A stretch of 14,217 nucleotides of DNA from positions 1 through 14,217 of the forward strand of contig JASLCD010000364.1 of the NCBI GenBank assembly GCA_030146295.1, given 5' to 3'. The stretch's first letter is position 1; each line of letters begins with the position of its first letter. The position numbers and the translations under genes were made by a program. The stretch is from Chryseobacterium sp. (lineage in GTDB: Bacteria > Bacteroidota > Bacteroidia > Flavobacteriales > Weeksellaceae). The notes under the pieces are model-generated. The model saw only the letters and a list, made by a program, of their open reading frames with translations, was not told where the DNA came from and did no database searches. Below, one piece after another: positions 1-7,783 of this stretch.

Positions 1-10
1 TTAGTATAAG

Positions 11-132
11 TTTTCTTCGGGGCAGGGTGAAATTCCCTACCGGCGGTTACAGTCCGCGACTCCTTTCTTCTGAAGGGACTGATCTGGTGAAATTCCGGAA
101 CCGACAGTTAAAGTCTGGATGGGAGAAGAAAA
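11..132 (+). promoter_or_regulatory. FMN riboswitch (RFN element)
   Basis: This is a flavin mononucleotide-sensing RNA in the leader of ribB. The closing P1 stem is visible as 11-18 pairing with 125-132. Inside it are the conserved FMN aptamer blocks: AGGGTGAAATTCCC at 24-37, the ACCGGCGGT block at 39-47 with its CAGTCCGCG partner at 50-58, a second GGTGAAATTCC at 86-96, and the ACCGACAGTTAAAGTCTGGATG block near 100-121. All blocks are in the expected order. In known members, FMN binding lowers expression of riboflavin synthesis or transport genes, which fits the ribB gene that follows. The promoter must lie at or upstream of the left window edge. Confidence 0.96.
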
Positions 133-142
133 TGAGATGACC

Positions 143-168
143 AATAAGATTCCTTATGGATTCTTGTT
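143..168 (+). terminator. Possible expression-platform hairpin of the FMN riboswitch
   Basis: An 11-pair stem (143-153 with 158-168) closes a TTAT loop between the aptamer and ribB. It contains one T-T mismatch and one wobble pair. The downstream sequence is T-rich (gtgttgtatttcattt) but is not a clean U-run, so it could be an intrinsic terminator, a pause site or an ordinary leader hairpin. Its position right after the aptamer suits the regulatory switch, but no obvious competing antiterminator was found by eye. Confidence 0.4.
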
Positions 169-226
169 GTGTTGTATTTCATTTCCATGTACCGAAGACT
201 ATTTTAACTTTTAAAAGTAAAATAAC

Positions 227-874
227 ATGGAAAAATTATTAGAACAATTCGGAGCTACCTCCAAAGAACGTGTAGAAAAAGCACTTCAAACATTACAAAA
301 GGGAAAAGGTATTCTTTTGGTAGATGATGAAAACCGTGAAAACGAAGGCGACATCATCTTTCCCGCTTCCACTATTACAGAACAGGATATGGCACTTCTG
401 ATCCGCGAATGCAGCGGTATCGTGTGCTTATGCATTTCTGAGGAAAAAAGCCGCCACCTCAACCTTCGTCCGATGGTGGAAAACAATAACTCAAAAAATC
501 AAACTGCATTCACGATTTCTATTGAAGCCAGAGAAGGAGTGGAATCTGGTGTTTCTGCAAGAGATCGTGTAACCACGATCAGAACCGCTGTGGCAGCTGG
601 TGCTCAGGCAGAGCATATTGCAAGTCCCGGACATGTTTTCCCACTGATCGCCAAAAGAGAAGGTGTATTTGAAAGACGTGGGCATACCGAAGGTAGTGTA
701 GATCTTGTAAAAATGGCCAATATGGGTGAGGATGCTGTACTTTGTGAACTGACTAATGAAGACGGTTCTATGGCAAGACTTCCGGAAATTGTAGACTTTG
801 CCCTCAAAAAAGGAATGAGTGTAGTGACCATAGAAGATATTTACACGTACCGTAAAATGGTAATAAGCAATTAA
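227..874 (+). CDS. ribB: 3,4-dihydroxy-2-butanone 4-phosphate synthase (RibB)
   Basis: This cytoplasmic enzyme converts ribulose 5-phosphate to 3,4-dihydroxy-2-butanone 4-phosphate plus formate, supplying the four-carbon unit of riboflavin. The 215 residues match the usual length of stand-alone RibB. The acidic active-site block DDENRENEGD (residues 33-42), the SARDRVTTIRTAV segment (110-122) and the RGHTE motif (151-155, with the metal-binding His153) are all present. There is no C-terminal GTP cyclohydrolase II domain, so this is not the RibBA fusion common in many bacteria, and ribA must be elsewhere. The ATG at 227 is preceded by A-rich sequence with no Shine-Dalgarno match, as is normal in this phylum. 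The upstream FMN riboswitch predicts repression by FMN. A strong terminator follows, so the gene appears to be transcribed alone. Confidence 0.96.
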   Translation: MEKLLEQFGATSKERVEKALQTLQKGKGILLVDDENRENEGDIIFPASTITEQDMALLIRECSGIVCLCISEEKSRHLNLRPMVENNNSKNQTAFTISIEAREGVESGVSARDRVTTIRTAVAAGAQAEHIASPGHVFPLIAKREGVFERRGHTEGSVDLVKMANMGEDAVLCELTNEDGSMARLPEIVDFALKKGMSVVTIEDIYTYRKMVISN

Positions 875-899
875 ACTTAGACATTTTTAACGCACAGAC

Positions 900-932
900 C
901 GCCTGTTGATCCGATCAACAGGCGTTTTTATT
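900..932 (+). terminator. Rho-independent terminator of ribB
   Basis: An 11-base-pair perfect stem (900-910 with 914-924) closes a three-base loop and is followed directly by a T tract (925-932). It starts 25 bases after the ribB stop codon and separates ribB from the next gene. Confidence 0.93.
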
Positions 933-1008
933 AAAAATTTAACTAAAAACGAATTAATTTGATAATTGAATACCATTTTTTATTTACTTTTAACAAAAAA
1001 TTTTGACT

Positions 1009-2007
1009 ATGAGAAAATCTTTACTCCTTTTACTAGGAGCATCTGCCATGTTTTCTGCGCAGATCACGCTTACAAAAGTAGCCAATGATCCTATTTCTGG
1101 AAATACTGTTAATTACAATCTTGCAAACGGAGGTGTAAACAACTCTGCTACGGGAGCCAATACTACATTCTCAAACCCGGGGCTTACGATGGGAGCTGCA
1201 TCACAAACAACCTATTCAACTCCTACTTCAACTGAAATAGCAACTTTTCCAGGTTCCACCATTAAAATGATAGACGGTACAACAATAGTTTACTATAAAG
1301 CGTCTTCAACTAAACTGGAGATTACAGGAATGGTAAATCCACAGGCAACCTTAAACTTTAATGTGGACAACGGTACTCATATTAATTATCCGACAACTTA
1401 CGGACCGGCTCAAACTGATACTGCCAAAGGTACTTTCTCCTCATCTTCTGCCAGCGGATTGTTCAGTGGTACAATGACTGCGATTGCTGATGCTTACGGA
1501 ACTTTGATTATTGGTAATCAAACATACAGTAATGTTCTTAGAGTAAAATTCACACAGAATTTGAATCTATATGCTTCTTTTGACGTTACCTATGCCAATC
1601 CTATTGGAGCCATCACCAATACAGCATATTCTTATTATGATGCTTCTCACAGATATGCCCTGCTAAATTCTACAAACGGAAATATCAGCATTCCACTGTT
1701 GAGTATCAACCAGAATGTAATAACTTCATTTGCCTTAAATGAGACATTCCTGGCAGTGGGCAATGCAGCTAAAAAAGAAAACTTAGTTGTTTATCCTAAC
1801 CCTGCACAAGACTTTATTGGTTTCAAAGGGAATACTGATAATTATTCCAAAGCAAACATCTACAGTCTGGATGGAAAACTGGTTAAAACGTCAGATGTAA
1901 AATCAGGAAACATCCAAATCTCAGACCTTCCGCCAGCTTCTTATTTCATTGAGATCAGCGGAAAAAATACTGCAGACAAAAAGAATACAAAATTCATCAA
2001 GAAATAA
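1009..2007 (+). CDS. T9SS-exported protein of unknown function with C-terminal sorting domain
   Basis: A 332-residue secreted protein. Residues 1-18 form a typical signal peptide ending in FSA, with cleavage probably before Gln18 or Ile19. The central part (about 20-250) is rich in Thr, Ser, Asn and Gly, looks beta-rich, and I do not recognise a family in it. Residues 256-332 are a type A T9SS C-terminal sorting domain: the YPNP motif at 262-265, the YSLDGKLV strand (285-292) and a Lys-rich end. In characterised species such domains send the protein across the outer membrane through the Por/Gld machinery and are then removed. The ATG at 1009 was chosen because it starts directly at the signal peptide; an in-frame TTG two codons upstream (1003) is less likely. 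The gene stands alone between two terminators. Possible roles are an adhesin or surface-layer component, but nothing visible proves either. Confidence 0.85.
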   Translation: MRKSLLLLLGASAMFSAQITLTKVANDPISGNTVNYNLANGGVNNSATGANTTFSNPGLTMGAASQTTYSTPTSTEIATFPGSTIKMIDGTTIVYYKASSTKLEITGMVNPQATLNFNVDNGTHINYPTTYGPAQTDTAKGTFSSSSASGLFSGTMTAIADAYGTLIIGNQTYSNVLRVKFTQNLNLYASFDVTYANPIGAITNTAYSYYDASHRYALLNSTNGNISIPLLSINQNVITSFALNETFLAVGNAAKKENLVVYPNPAQDFIGFKGNTDNYSKANIYSLDGKLVKTSDVKSGNIQISDLPPASYFIEISGKNTADKKNTKFIKK

Positions 2008-2015
2008 TAAAAACA

Positions 2016-2047
2016 AAATCCCCGCTCCTACAAATGAGCGGGGATTT
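2016..2047. terminator. Bidirectional terminator between convergent genes
   Basis: A perfect 12-base-pair stem (2016-2027 with 2036-2047), including a GC-rich CCCCGCTC core, closes an eight-base loop. Read on the plus strand it ends the T9SS protein gene. Read on the minus strand it is followed by a T-rich tract and ends the outer-membrane receptor gene that stops at 2071. Confidence 0.9.
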
Positions 2048-2070
2048 CTTATTAACATTCAAAATTGCTT

Positions 2071-4155
2071 TTAAAAGGTAGCTGCAGGAGCTGTTTCGTT
2101 ATTAAGCTTTCGCTGGATTTCAGTCTTTTTCCCTTTGGAAAAATCATAGCTTACTCCTAATACAAACATAGATTTATTGTTTATAATCTGTGTATGAACT
2201 TTATAGTCTACTAAACTCTCAGGTAAACTTTTCGTTTTATATTCCGAAGGCATCCCTATCCAATACATTCCTGTGGAAAAGGTCCAGTTTTGGTGTTTAT
2301 AGCTTACAAAAATATTATTCTGGTTTTCATTTGTATTGAGAAAAGCTCCATTGAGACTATACACGGGAATATTGAACTGATACTGAAGTGAGAAAGATTT
2401 ATATTCTGAGGAAAGTGAAAAGTAATTTCCTAAATAATCATTTTTGATCAACGCCCCCGTACTTGTTCTAACCATTTCAGAAGTAGGCGTGATCACGGCT
2501 TTTATGACAAGCAGGCTATTTCCGAAAGGTTTATAGGACCCTGTAAGCTGTACTCCGTACCGCTGTCCGTTTTTCCCGTTTTCATAAGTCAGTGCATAGC
2601 CTCCCAATACATCATCCTGAACATAATACTGGTTGATTACCCTATTGGTATACCGATAAAATAAACCAGCATTGAAATCAAAATATTTGTTATTAAAAGA
2701 ATAGGTCAGGTTATTGGAAAAAACCTGCTGCGATTCTAAAAAAGGATTTCCTCTTTGTACAATATTGGGTGCCAGCTGCACCACATTACTACTCAGAGCA
2801 TTGCTCCATGGGCTTACCGGATTATAACTTGCTGTAAAACGTAGATTCTGCTTGTTTTTTATCTGATAAGCAAGAATAACCTTCGGGGTAAAAGTCCATT
2901 CATCAAAAGTATTCTCTGCGCTCTTGTTGTGGATATTCGTAAGACCGGCTCCGATACGGTAACTGAATTGTCCTGCTTTCCCTGCAAACTCGGTGTAAAA
3001 ATACTGCTCCAGATAAGTAACACTGTATTGGGCGTATCCGGCAAGGTTATTCAGGTCGTTGGAAATAGAAGACCTTGAAATGCGGTATCCGGATGAAAGT
3101 TTTCCTGCTTTGAAATCATGAGTATGGGCAAGCTCTCCTACCAGACTCGTTTGCCTTGCCTTCAGAACCATATCATTATCATACACCGAAAGTCCGGAAT
3201 CTATAATCCATTCCTTGGCAGTTTCTGAAGTATGGGTCGTATAATGAGAACCTACCACATTAATACTCAGCTCATCTTTTTCACCTATTTTTTTGGAGTA
3301 ATAAAGATCCAGCTTAGGAATCACATAATCTGAGCCATTATTTTTAAACATGGCATGTTCTTCCTTCACATCATCTTCAGTAAAGACACTCTGCCCTATT
3401 CCTTTTGAAAATTTGCTGAAAATATCCATATTCAATTTAGCCTGAAAAGCGTAATCATCAGGAGCAAGTCTGGTATAGCGCAGCGCAATATTCTGGAAAG
3501 TATATCCGAAATGGTCTTTTCTGTTTTCATCAGAACGGTACTGTTTTCCGTTCAGCTGATAATCATAGATACTGCTTACTCTTCGGTCGTCATAATCTCT
3601 CAGGTTCAATGAATATTCAAGTCCGAAATTATTTTTCCCTTTGGTATAACTGGCATAGGCAGAACTATTCACAAACCCAGTATTCAAGGCAGAAGAAACA
3701 TCAGCCCCGAACACATATCCTGTTTCTGTGGATTTCGTAAGAATATTGACTACAGTATCAGCTCTCGTTGCCCATCTTGCGGGCGGGATGTCATAATATT
3801 CTACCTTTATTACTTCACCAGGAGCCACACTTCGGATCTGCATATCCGTAGCTTCAATTCCGTTGATCAGAAATAATGTGGTTCCTCCTTTGGTACTCGT
3901 AATGGTATTCGCTACAGGATCCAGCTGTAATTCGGGAAGAGTACGAAGCAGGTCTTTTGCATAGCGTGCTCTTTCCAGAGCCTCCTTATCAAAAGTATAA
4001 ACGGCTTTATCGGCAAACTGTTTTTTACGCTGTGATTTTAGAATAACTTCCTGAATCTCTTTTGTTGCTGCAACATCAGTAGTATCATTATTCTTTTCCT
4101 GAGCCAATACAAAAGCACTGCAAAGAAAGAATATGGTATATAGAGTTTTTTTCAT
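2071..4155 (-). CDS. TonB-receptor-like outer membrane beta-barrel protein
   Basis: A 694-residue outer-membrane protein. Residues 1-18 are a signal peptide (cleavage near VLA/QEK). A short stretch EIQEVIL at 33-39 resembles a TonB box. Residues about 45-145 look like a plug domain, with FLINGIEA (95-102) and a segment ending in VVNILTK (135-141) that corresponds to the GGVINIITK strand of TonB-dependent receptors. The rest is long, aromatic-rich and beta-rich, as expected for a 22-strand barrel of the OMP_b-brl_3 type. Two usual features of Bacteroidetes SusC-like receptors are absent: the N-terminal carboxypeptidase-regulatory-like domain and an adjacent susD gene. The substrate is therefore unknown, and a sugar importer of the Sus kind is unlikely. 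The final strand (about 663-674, LGVSYDF) is followed by a polar tail of about 20 residues. The gene is divergent from the small barrel protein at 4323. Confidence 0.82.
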   Translation of the reverse strand: MKKTLYTIFFLCSAFVLAQEKNNDTTDVAATKEIQEVILKSQRKKQFADKAVYTFDKEALERARYAKDLLRTLPELQLDPVANTITSTKGGTTLFLINGIEATDMQIRSVAPGEVIKVEYYDIPPARWATRADTVVNILTKSTETGYVFGADVSSALNTGFVNSSAYASYTKGKNNFGLEYSLNLRDYDDRRVSSIYDYQLNGKQYRSDENRKDHFGYTFQNIALRYTRLAPDDYAFQAKLNMDIFSKFSKGIGQSVFTEDDVKEEHAMFKNNGSDYVIPKLDLYYSKKIGEKDELSINVVGSHYTTHTSETAKEWIIDSGLSVYDNDMVLKARQTSLVGELAHTHDFKAGKLSSGYRISRSSISNDLNNLAGYAQYSVTYLEQYFYTEFAGKAGQFSYRIGAGLTNIHNKSAENTFDEWTFTPKVILAYQIKNKQNLRFTASYNPVSPWSNALSSNVVQLAPNIVQRGNPFLESQQVFSNNLTYSFNNKYFDFNAGLFYRYTNRVINQYYVQDDVLGGYALTYENGKNGQRYGVQLTGSYKPFGNSLLVIKAVITPTSEMVRTSTGALIKNDYLGNYFSLSSEYKSFSLQYQFNIPVYSLNGAFLNTNENQNNIFVSYKHQNWTFSTGMYWIGMPSEYKTKSLPESLVDYKVHTQIINNKSMFVLGVSYDFSKGKKTEIQRKLNNETAPAATF

Positions 4156-4195
4156 GTCAAAAGATGAATTATACTAGTAGGACAATCAATCTCCA

Positions 4196-4208
4196 ATGTA
4201 TATTACAT
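4196..4208. promoter_or_regulatory. Small palindrome in divergent intergenic region
   Basis: ATGTA-TAT-TACAT is a perfect five-base inverted repeat around a three-base centre. It lies between two divergent outer-membrane genes, 41 bases from the receptor start. It could be an operator, but it is short and AT-rich enough to occur by chance. Confidence 0.25.
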
Positions 4209-4322
4209 AGATAATCGTCAGAAATTAAAGATTAATCAGTAACTTTTCTTCAAATTCTAATTATTATGTTAAATACAGCCCGCTTTTTGCTGGTATTTTT
4301 AAACATCACAAAATATAAAGTC

Positions 4323-5075
4323 ATGAAAAAAGTATTCATATTCATTCCGTGCTTTCTTTTTTCAGTTTTGGGGGCTCAGGAAATTCAAAACAATCCGGCA
4401 GAAAAGATGAATATCATCAAGACCAATGTCACGGCTTATGTATTCAGAAACATCAATTTGTCTTATGAGCGTGCCATCAACCAGTGGTTTTCTTTAAACA
4501 TTGGTTTTGGAACAATGCCTGAAGGGAAAATACCTTTCATCAATTCCTTTCTGAAAGAAAAAGATGAGAAAAGATTCGAGAATCTTAGAGTAAAAGCGAC
4601 CAATTTCACGATAGAGCCCAGATTTTATATCGGAAAAGGATATGGAAAAGGATTTTATTTTGCTCCTTATTACCGGTATTCAAGTGTAACTTCCAATACT
4701 TTTGATTTTTATTATGATTACAACGGTCCTAATGGAGTCACTTATCAGGTTCCTCTTAAAGGTCAGGGAGACACCAAAGGGAACAGTGGCGGGCTGATGG
4801 TCGGAGTACAGTTCTTTTTAACCAGAAGCCAGAATCTTATACTTGATTTCTGGATTGCAGGGGCCCACTATGGAACCGGAAAAGGAGATTTTACAATGAC
4901 CTCCGATTATGTACTGACACCTGATATGCAGGCTCAGCTAAAAAAGGAAATAGAAAACCTTGATATTCCATTCGTAAAATATACGGTAGAAACCAATGCC
5001 AATGGTGCCAGAATAAAAGTAGATGGTCCCTGGGCAGGCTTCAGAAGCGGACTTTCTTTGGGGTATCGATTTTAA
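4323..5075 (+). CDS. Small outer membrane beta-barrel protein, DUF3575-like
   Basis: A 250-residue protein with a signal peptide (1-18, ending VLGA before Gln19). Alternating hydrophobic and aromatic strands follow: IKTNVTAYVFRNINLSYER (32-50), FTIEPRFYIGKG (95-106), GFYFAPYYRYSS (110-121), GGLMVGVQFFL (156-166) and NLILDFWIAGA (171-181). The last strand ends in Tyr-Arg-Phe at the C-terminus, the usual Bam recognition pattern of outer-membrane proteins. The opening segment NVTAYVFRNINLSYERAI resembles the start of DUF3575-type barrels, but that assignment is from memory of the family. The ATG at 4323 is preferred over an in-frame ATG at 4266, because the upstream start would place 19 extra residues before an otherwise perfect signal peptide. 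It is divergent from the receptor gene and is followed by its own terminator. Function unknown; probably a small pore or structural barrel. Confidence 0.78.
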   Translation: MKKVFIFIPCFLFSVLGAQEIQNNPAEKMNIIKTNVTAYVFRNINLSYERAINQWFSLNIGFGTMPEGKIPFINSFLKEKDEKRFENLRVKATNFTIEPRFYIGKGYGKGFYFAPYYRYSSVTSNTFDFYYDYNGPNGVTYQVPLKGQGDTKGNSGGLMVGVQFFLTRSQNLILDFWIAGAHYGTGKGDFTMTSDYVLTPDMQAQLKKEIENLDIPFVKYTVETNANGARIKVDGPWAGFRSGLSLGYRF

Positions 5076-5096
5076 AAAATATAATTTTACAACAGC

Positions 5097-5129
5097 AAAC
5101 CGTTCTTTTTCAGGACGGTTTATTTTTTT
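5097..5129 (+). terminator. Rho-independent terminator
   Basis: A nine-pair stem (5097-5105 with 5113-5121, one wobble) is followed by TATTTTTTT (5121-5129). It lies 21 bases after the barrel protein stop codon and separates it from the transporter gene. Confidence 0.85.
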
Positions 5130-5177
5130 CTGAAATTTGTATCTTGGATGCCATTATAAAACTTTCTGGAAACAACA

Positions 5178-6470
5178 ATGAATACAAACTCTATCGCTAC
5201 CGGCCAAAGAATCAAAGCCATCATAGGCGGATCCATCGGAAATCTTGTCGAATGGTATGACTGGTATGCCTACGCGGCCTTTGCCATTTATTTTTCACAT
5301 TCGTTTTTTCCGGATTCTGATCTGAATGCACAGCTGATGAATACAGCTGGAATATTTGCTGTGGGCTTTCTGATGCGTCCCATTGGAGGTTGGATATTTG
5401 GAAGTATTGCTGACAAGATCGGAAGAAAAAAGGCGATGACACTTTCTGTATTACTTATGTCATTCGGCTCTCTGCTGATAGCTCTTACTCCTACTTATAA
5501 AACCATTGGAATCCTGGCTCCTGCCGTGTTACTGCTTGCCAGACTATTGCAGGGATTGAGTGTAGGAGGTGAATATGGTGTTTCTGCAACTTACCTCAGC
5601 GAAATGGCATCGGAAAACAAAAGAGGATTTTATTCAAGCTTTCAGTATGTGACTCTGATCGGAGGTCAGCTGATTGCTCTGGGAATACAATTGATTTTAC
5701 AGAAACTCCTATTAACAGAGACTCAGCTCGAAGAATGGGGCTGGAGAATACCTTTCGTTATTGGAGCATTACTTTCTGTTATCGCTTTATATTTAAGAAC
5801 CCATCTCCACGAAACCGAAGCATTTGAGAATAAAAAAGAGCTTAGCGAAAAGAAAAAAGGAACGGTAAAAGAACTTCTCAAGCATCCCAAGGCTCTGCTT
5901 ACAGTAATCGGCCTTACATTAGGAGGAACTCTTGCATTCTACACGTATACCACTTATATGCAAAAATTCCTGGTAAATACAGTTCATTTGACTAAAGAGC
6001 AATCTACCCTTATTTCATTTATTTCATTATTTATATTCGCCTGTCTTCAGCCTGCTTTCGGGGCATTATCAGACAAAATCGGAAGAAGACCGCTCCTTTT
6101 GGGATTTGGAATTTTAGAAACATTATTCACCGTACCCCTTCTCACGGCTTTAAGTACAACAACTTCAATGTGGACTGCTTTTTTTCTGATTATGGTATCT
6201 CTGATCATTGTCAGCGGATACACCTCTATCAATGCTGTTGTAAAAGCGGAACTCTTCCCCTCTAAGATCAGGGCACTGGGTGTAGGTCTTCCTTATGCAT
6301 TGACAGTAGCTATTTTCGGAGGAACAGCAGAATATATTGCCCTATGGTTTAAACAGGCAGGAACAGAAAGTTATTTCTACTGGTACATTACGGGATGTAT
6401 TTTATTTTCCCTGATCGTCTATGCCGGAATGAAAGACACAAAAAAAACTTCCACACTTGATAAAGATTAA
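5178..6470 (+). CDS. kgtP: MFS transporter, metabolite:H+ symporter family, KgtP-like (alpha-ketoglutarate permease)
   Basis: A 430-residue inner-membrane transporter with about 12 hydrophobic helices. It closely resembles E. coli KgtP, the alpha-ketoglutarate/proton symporter, in length and over most of its sequence. Visible shared motifs are GNLVEWYD (21-28), GFLMRPIGGW (63-72), the MFS loop motif GSIADKIGRKK (75-85), RLLQGLSVGGEYG (122-134), SFQYVTLIGGQL (154-165), EEWGWRIPF (185-193), TTYMQKFLVNT (258-268) and the second loop motif GALSDKIGRR (295-304). These are signatures of the metabolite:H+ symporter subfamily, and the strong match to KgtP rather than ProP or ShiA supports a 2-oxoglutarate substrate. 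A related dicarboxylate or tricarboxylate remains possible. Uptake would feed the TCA cycle. The gene is flanked by terminators on both sides and so is probably monocistronic. Confidence 0.88.
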   Translation: MNTNSIATGQRIKAIIGGSIGNLVEWYDWYAYAAFAIYFSHSFFPDSDLNAQLMNTAGIFAVGFLMRPIGGWIFGSIADKIGRKKAMTLSVLLMSFGSLLIALTPTYKTIGILAPAVLLLARLLQGLSVGGEYGVSATYLSEMASENKRGFYSSFQYVTLIGGQLIALGIQLILQKLLLTETQLEEWGWRIPFVIGALLSVIALYLRTHLHETEAFENKKELSEKKKGTVKELLKHPKALLTVIGLTLGGTLAFYTYTTYMQKFLVNTVHLTKEQSTLISFISLFIFACLQPAFGALSDKIGRRPLLLGFGILETLFTVPLLTALSTTTSMWTAFFLIMVSLIIVSGYTSINAVVKAELFPSKIRALGVGLPYALTVAIFGGTAEYIALWFKQAGTESYFYWYITGCILFSLIVYAGMKDTKKTSTLDKD

Positions 6471-6490
6471 TACAATACTCCTTTATAAAA

Positions 6491-6523
6491 AACAAGCGCC
6501 GCAGAGGATCTGCGGCGCTTGTT
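6491..6523. terminator. Bidirectional terminator between kgtP and the 71-residue gene
   Basis: A perfect 15-base-pair stem (6491-6505 with 6509-6523) has a GC-rich core and a three-base loop. T-rich sequence follows on the plus strand and an A-rich flank precedes it, giving a T tract on the minus strand. It ends kgtP, and on the other strand begins eight bases after the stop of the small minus-strand gene. Confidence 0.92.
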
Positions 6524-6530
6524 CTATTTT

Positions 6531-6746
6531 TTAATGGTAGGCTTGTTTAAATTTTTCAATCATACTATCCAGATTATGACGCTGGACATATATACTTTTT
6601 ACCTCTTCATACCTCGGTGATTTGTAGAAAACCTCGTGGAAATCCATACTACCGTTTCCTACTTTTACAACTTTCTGTACTTCGATATTCAATTTTCTCA
6701 ATTCGTCTTTAAAGACTTTAAATTCATCTTGGATACTGCTGCTCAT
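6531..6746 (-). CDS. Small soluble protein of unknown function
   Basis: A 71-residue, strongly charged protein with no signal peptide, membrane segment or cysteine. It is probably cytoplasmic and mostly helical: residues about 5-26 are lysine- and glutamate-rich with heptad-like hydrophobic spacing, and 47-69 form a second likely helix. I do not recognise a family. Reasons to believe it is real are that it fills the space up to a strong terminator eight bases past its stop, lies in its own transcription unit with a long leader, and shows no overlap with another good gene. The ATG at 6746 is preceded by an A/T-rich leader containing a hairpin (6781-6805). Confidence 0.65.
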   Translation of the reverse strand: MSSSIQDEFKVFKDELRKLNIEVQKVVKVGNGSMDFHEVFYKSPRYEEVKSIYVQRHNLDSMIEKFKQAYH

Positions 6747-6780
6747 TAATATTTTTTAGTTTTTTAGTTAAAAATTCCAT

Positions 6781-6805
6781 TTACCCCTTTGAATGCCAGG
6801 GGTAA
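6781..6805 (-). other. Leader hairpin upstream of the 71-residue gene
   Basis: An eight-base-pair stem (6781-6788 with 6798-6805) containing four G:C pairs closes a nine-base loop. It lies 35-59 bases upstream of the small minus-strand gene, so it could sit in its 5' untranslated region and affect RNA stability or regulation. No U-run follows directly, which argues against a plain terminator. Confidence 0.35.
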
Positions 6806-6835
6806 TCTCTTAAATTCCGAATAAAGTTAGTAAAT

Positions 6836-6863
6836 TTATCAACACAAAATAACACTTTGATAA
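6836..6863. promoter_or_regulatory. Inverted repeat in divergent intergenic region, possible operator
   Basis: TTATCAA (6836-6842) and its exact inverse TTGATAA (6857-6863) have centres 21 bases apart, about two helical turns. They lie between the divergent small gene (start 6746) and the DUF4919-like gene (start 6967). The geometry suits a dimeric regulator, but the half-sites are AT-rich and could arise by chance. Confidence 0.25.
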
Positions 6864-6966
6864 CATTTTATTGTTTTTTTTACAAACAGTCAGCATAATT
6901 TCATATTATTGATATGTATTCCGTATTTTTAAGTCATCCTAAAATCACTACAACCTTAAACAAACC

Positions 6967-7641
6967 ATGAATATTAAAGCATTTTTCTCTTTATTCTTTT
7001 TAATCCTGCTTACTTTCCTGCATGCTCAGAAACCTGAGTTTAAAGCACCTGATTATTCTTTAATTCAGAAAAATATTGAGGATAAAAACTCAGAATTGTA
7101 TTATCCGAAGCTTTTAAAAAGATTAAAACAGAATGATACACTTCTTACAAGCAGCCAATATCGTCATCTTTACTTCGGTTACACCTTTCAAAAAGACTAT
7201 CATCCGTATAAAATAGGGAAGAAAGCTGAAGAAGTTGCCAAGTATTATCGTGGGGAGGGAATTTCACAAAAAGATCTCTCCAAAGGAATCCTGCTATTTC
7301 TGGATGCTCTGGATGAAAACCCACTGGATCTTCGGGCTATGAACTATCTTGCTTATTTGTATCATTTAAATAATGATGATGCCACCGCTGAAAAAATCGC
7401 CGGGAATTTCCACGGATTATTAAATGCCATTCTTACTTCCGGCGACGGACTGAAATGCGAAACAGGTTTTCATGTCATTTCCGTTACTGACGAATATGTA
7501 CTTCTGAACAGATTCCAAATGGAAACCAAGGCACAAAGCCATCAGGGAAAATGTGATTATCAGGAATTTGAAAAAGACAAATATAAAATTCCTGGATTTT
7601 ATTTTGATATCAGCAGGTTTTATGGAAGAATATTAGATTAA
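6967..7641 (+). CDS. Secreted DUF4919-like protein
   Basis: A 224-residue protein with a signal peptide (1-20, hydrophobic core followed by LHA before Gln21), so it is exported to the periplasm or membrane surface. The mature part starts with an acidic and basic helix and has the segment YYPKLLKRLKQNDTLL (45-60), then YRHLYFGYTFQ (65-75), which I associate with the DUF4919 family common in Bacteroidetes. A helical stretch at 103-150 has TPR-like character (KGILLFLDALDENPLDLRAMNYLAYLY). A C-terminal beta-rich section contains CETGFHVISVTDEY (164-177). Two cysteines remain in the mature protein (Cys164 and Cys196) and could form a disulfide. There is no T9SS sorting domain and no lipobox. Function is unknown. 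It has no close partner: 325 bases lie between its start and kgtP's terminator on one side (holding the divergent gene), and 194 bases separate it from the hydrolase. Confidence 0.75.
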   Translation: MNIKAFFSLFFLILLTFLHAQKPEFKAPDYSLIQKNIEDKNSELYYPKLLKRLKQNDTLLTSSQYRHLYFGYTFQKDYHPYKIGKKAEEVAKYYRGEGISQKDLSKGILLFLDALDENPLDLRAMNYLAYLYHLNNDDATAEKIAGNFHGLLNAILTSGDGLKCETGFHVISVTDEYVLLNRFQMETKAQSHQGKCDYQEFEKDKYKIPGFYFDISRFYGRILD

Positions 7642-7783
7642 TCTTTTCAATATTGTATTCAAAGATTCACTAAACTTTACTATTTAATGATATATTACTA
7701 CAATATTTTTATATAATTTTTTCACTAATGATAAGGGTTTCGGAGTAAGGATAAATATTTTTTCAAAAAAAATTAAAATCTGG

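Noticed and set aside
1003..1008. In-frame TTG start two codons before the T9SS protein ATG
   Set aside because: The ATG at 1009 begins exactly at a normal signal peptide; the TTG adds only Met-Thr and has no supporting ribosome-binding sequence.
4168..4196. E. coli-like promoter on the minus strand (TTGGAG, 17 bases, TATAAT) before the receptor gene
   Set aside because: Bacteroidetes housekeeping promoters use a different consensus, and this one would leave only about six bases before the start codon.
4266..4322. In-frame ATG upstream of the small barrel protein
   Set aside because: It would place 19 extra residues in front of a complete signal peptide starting at 4323, and much of that stretch is probably leader.
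7640..7667. Inverted repeat AATCTTT/AAAGATT after the DUF4919-like gene as a terminator
   Set aside because: Seven mostly A:T pairs, a 14-base loop and no T tract make it too weak.
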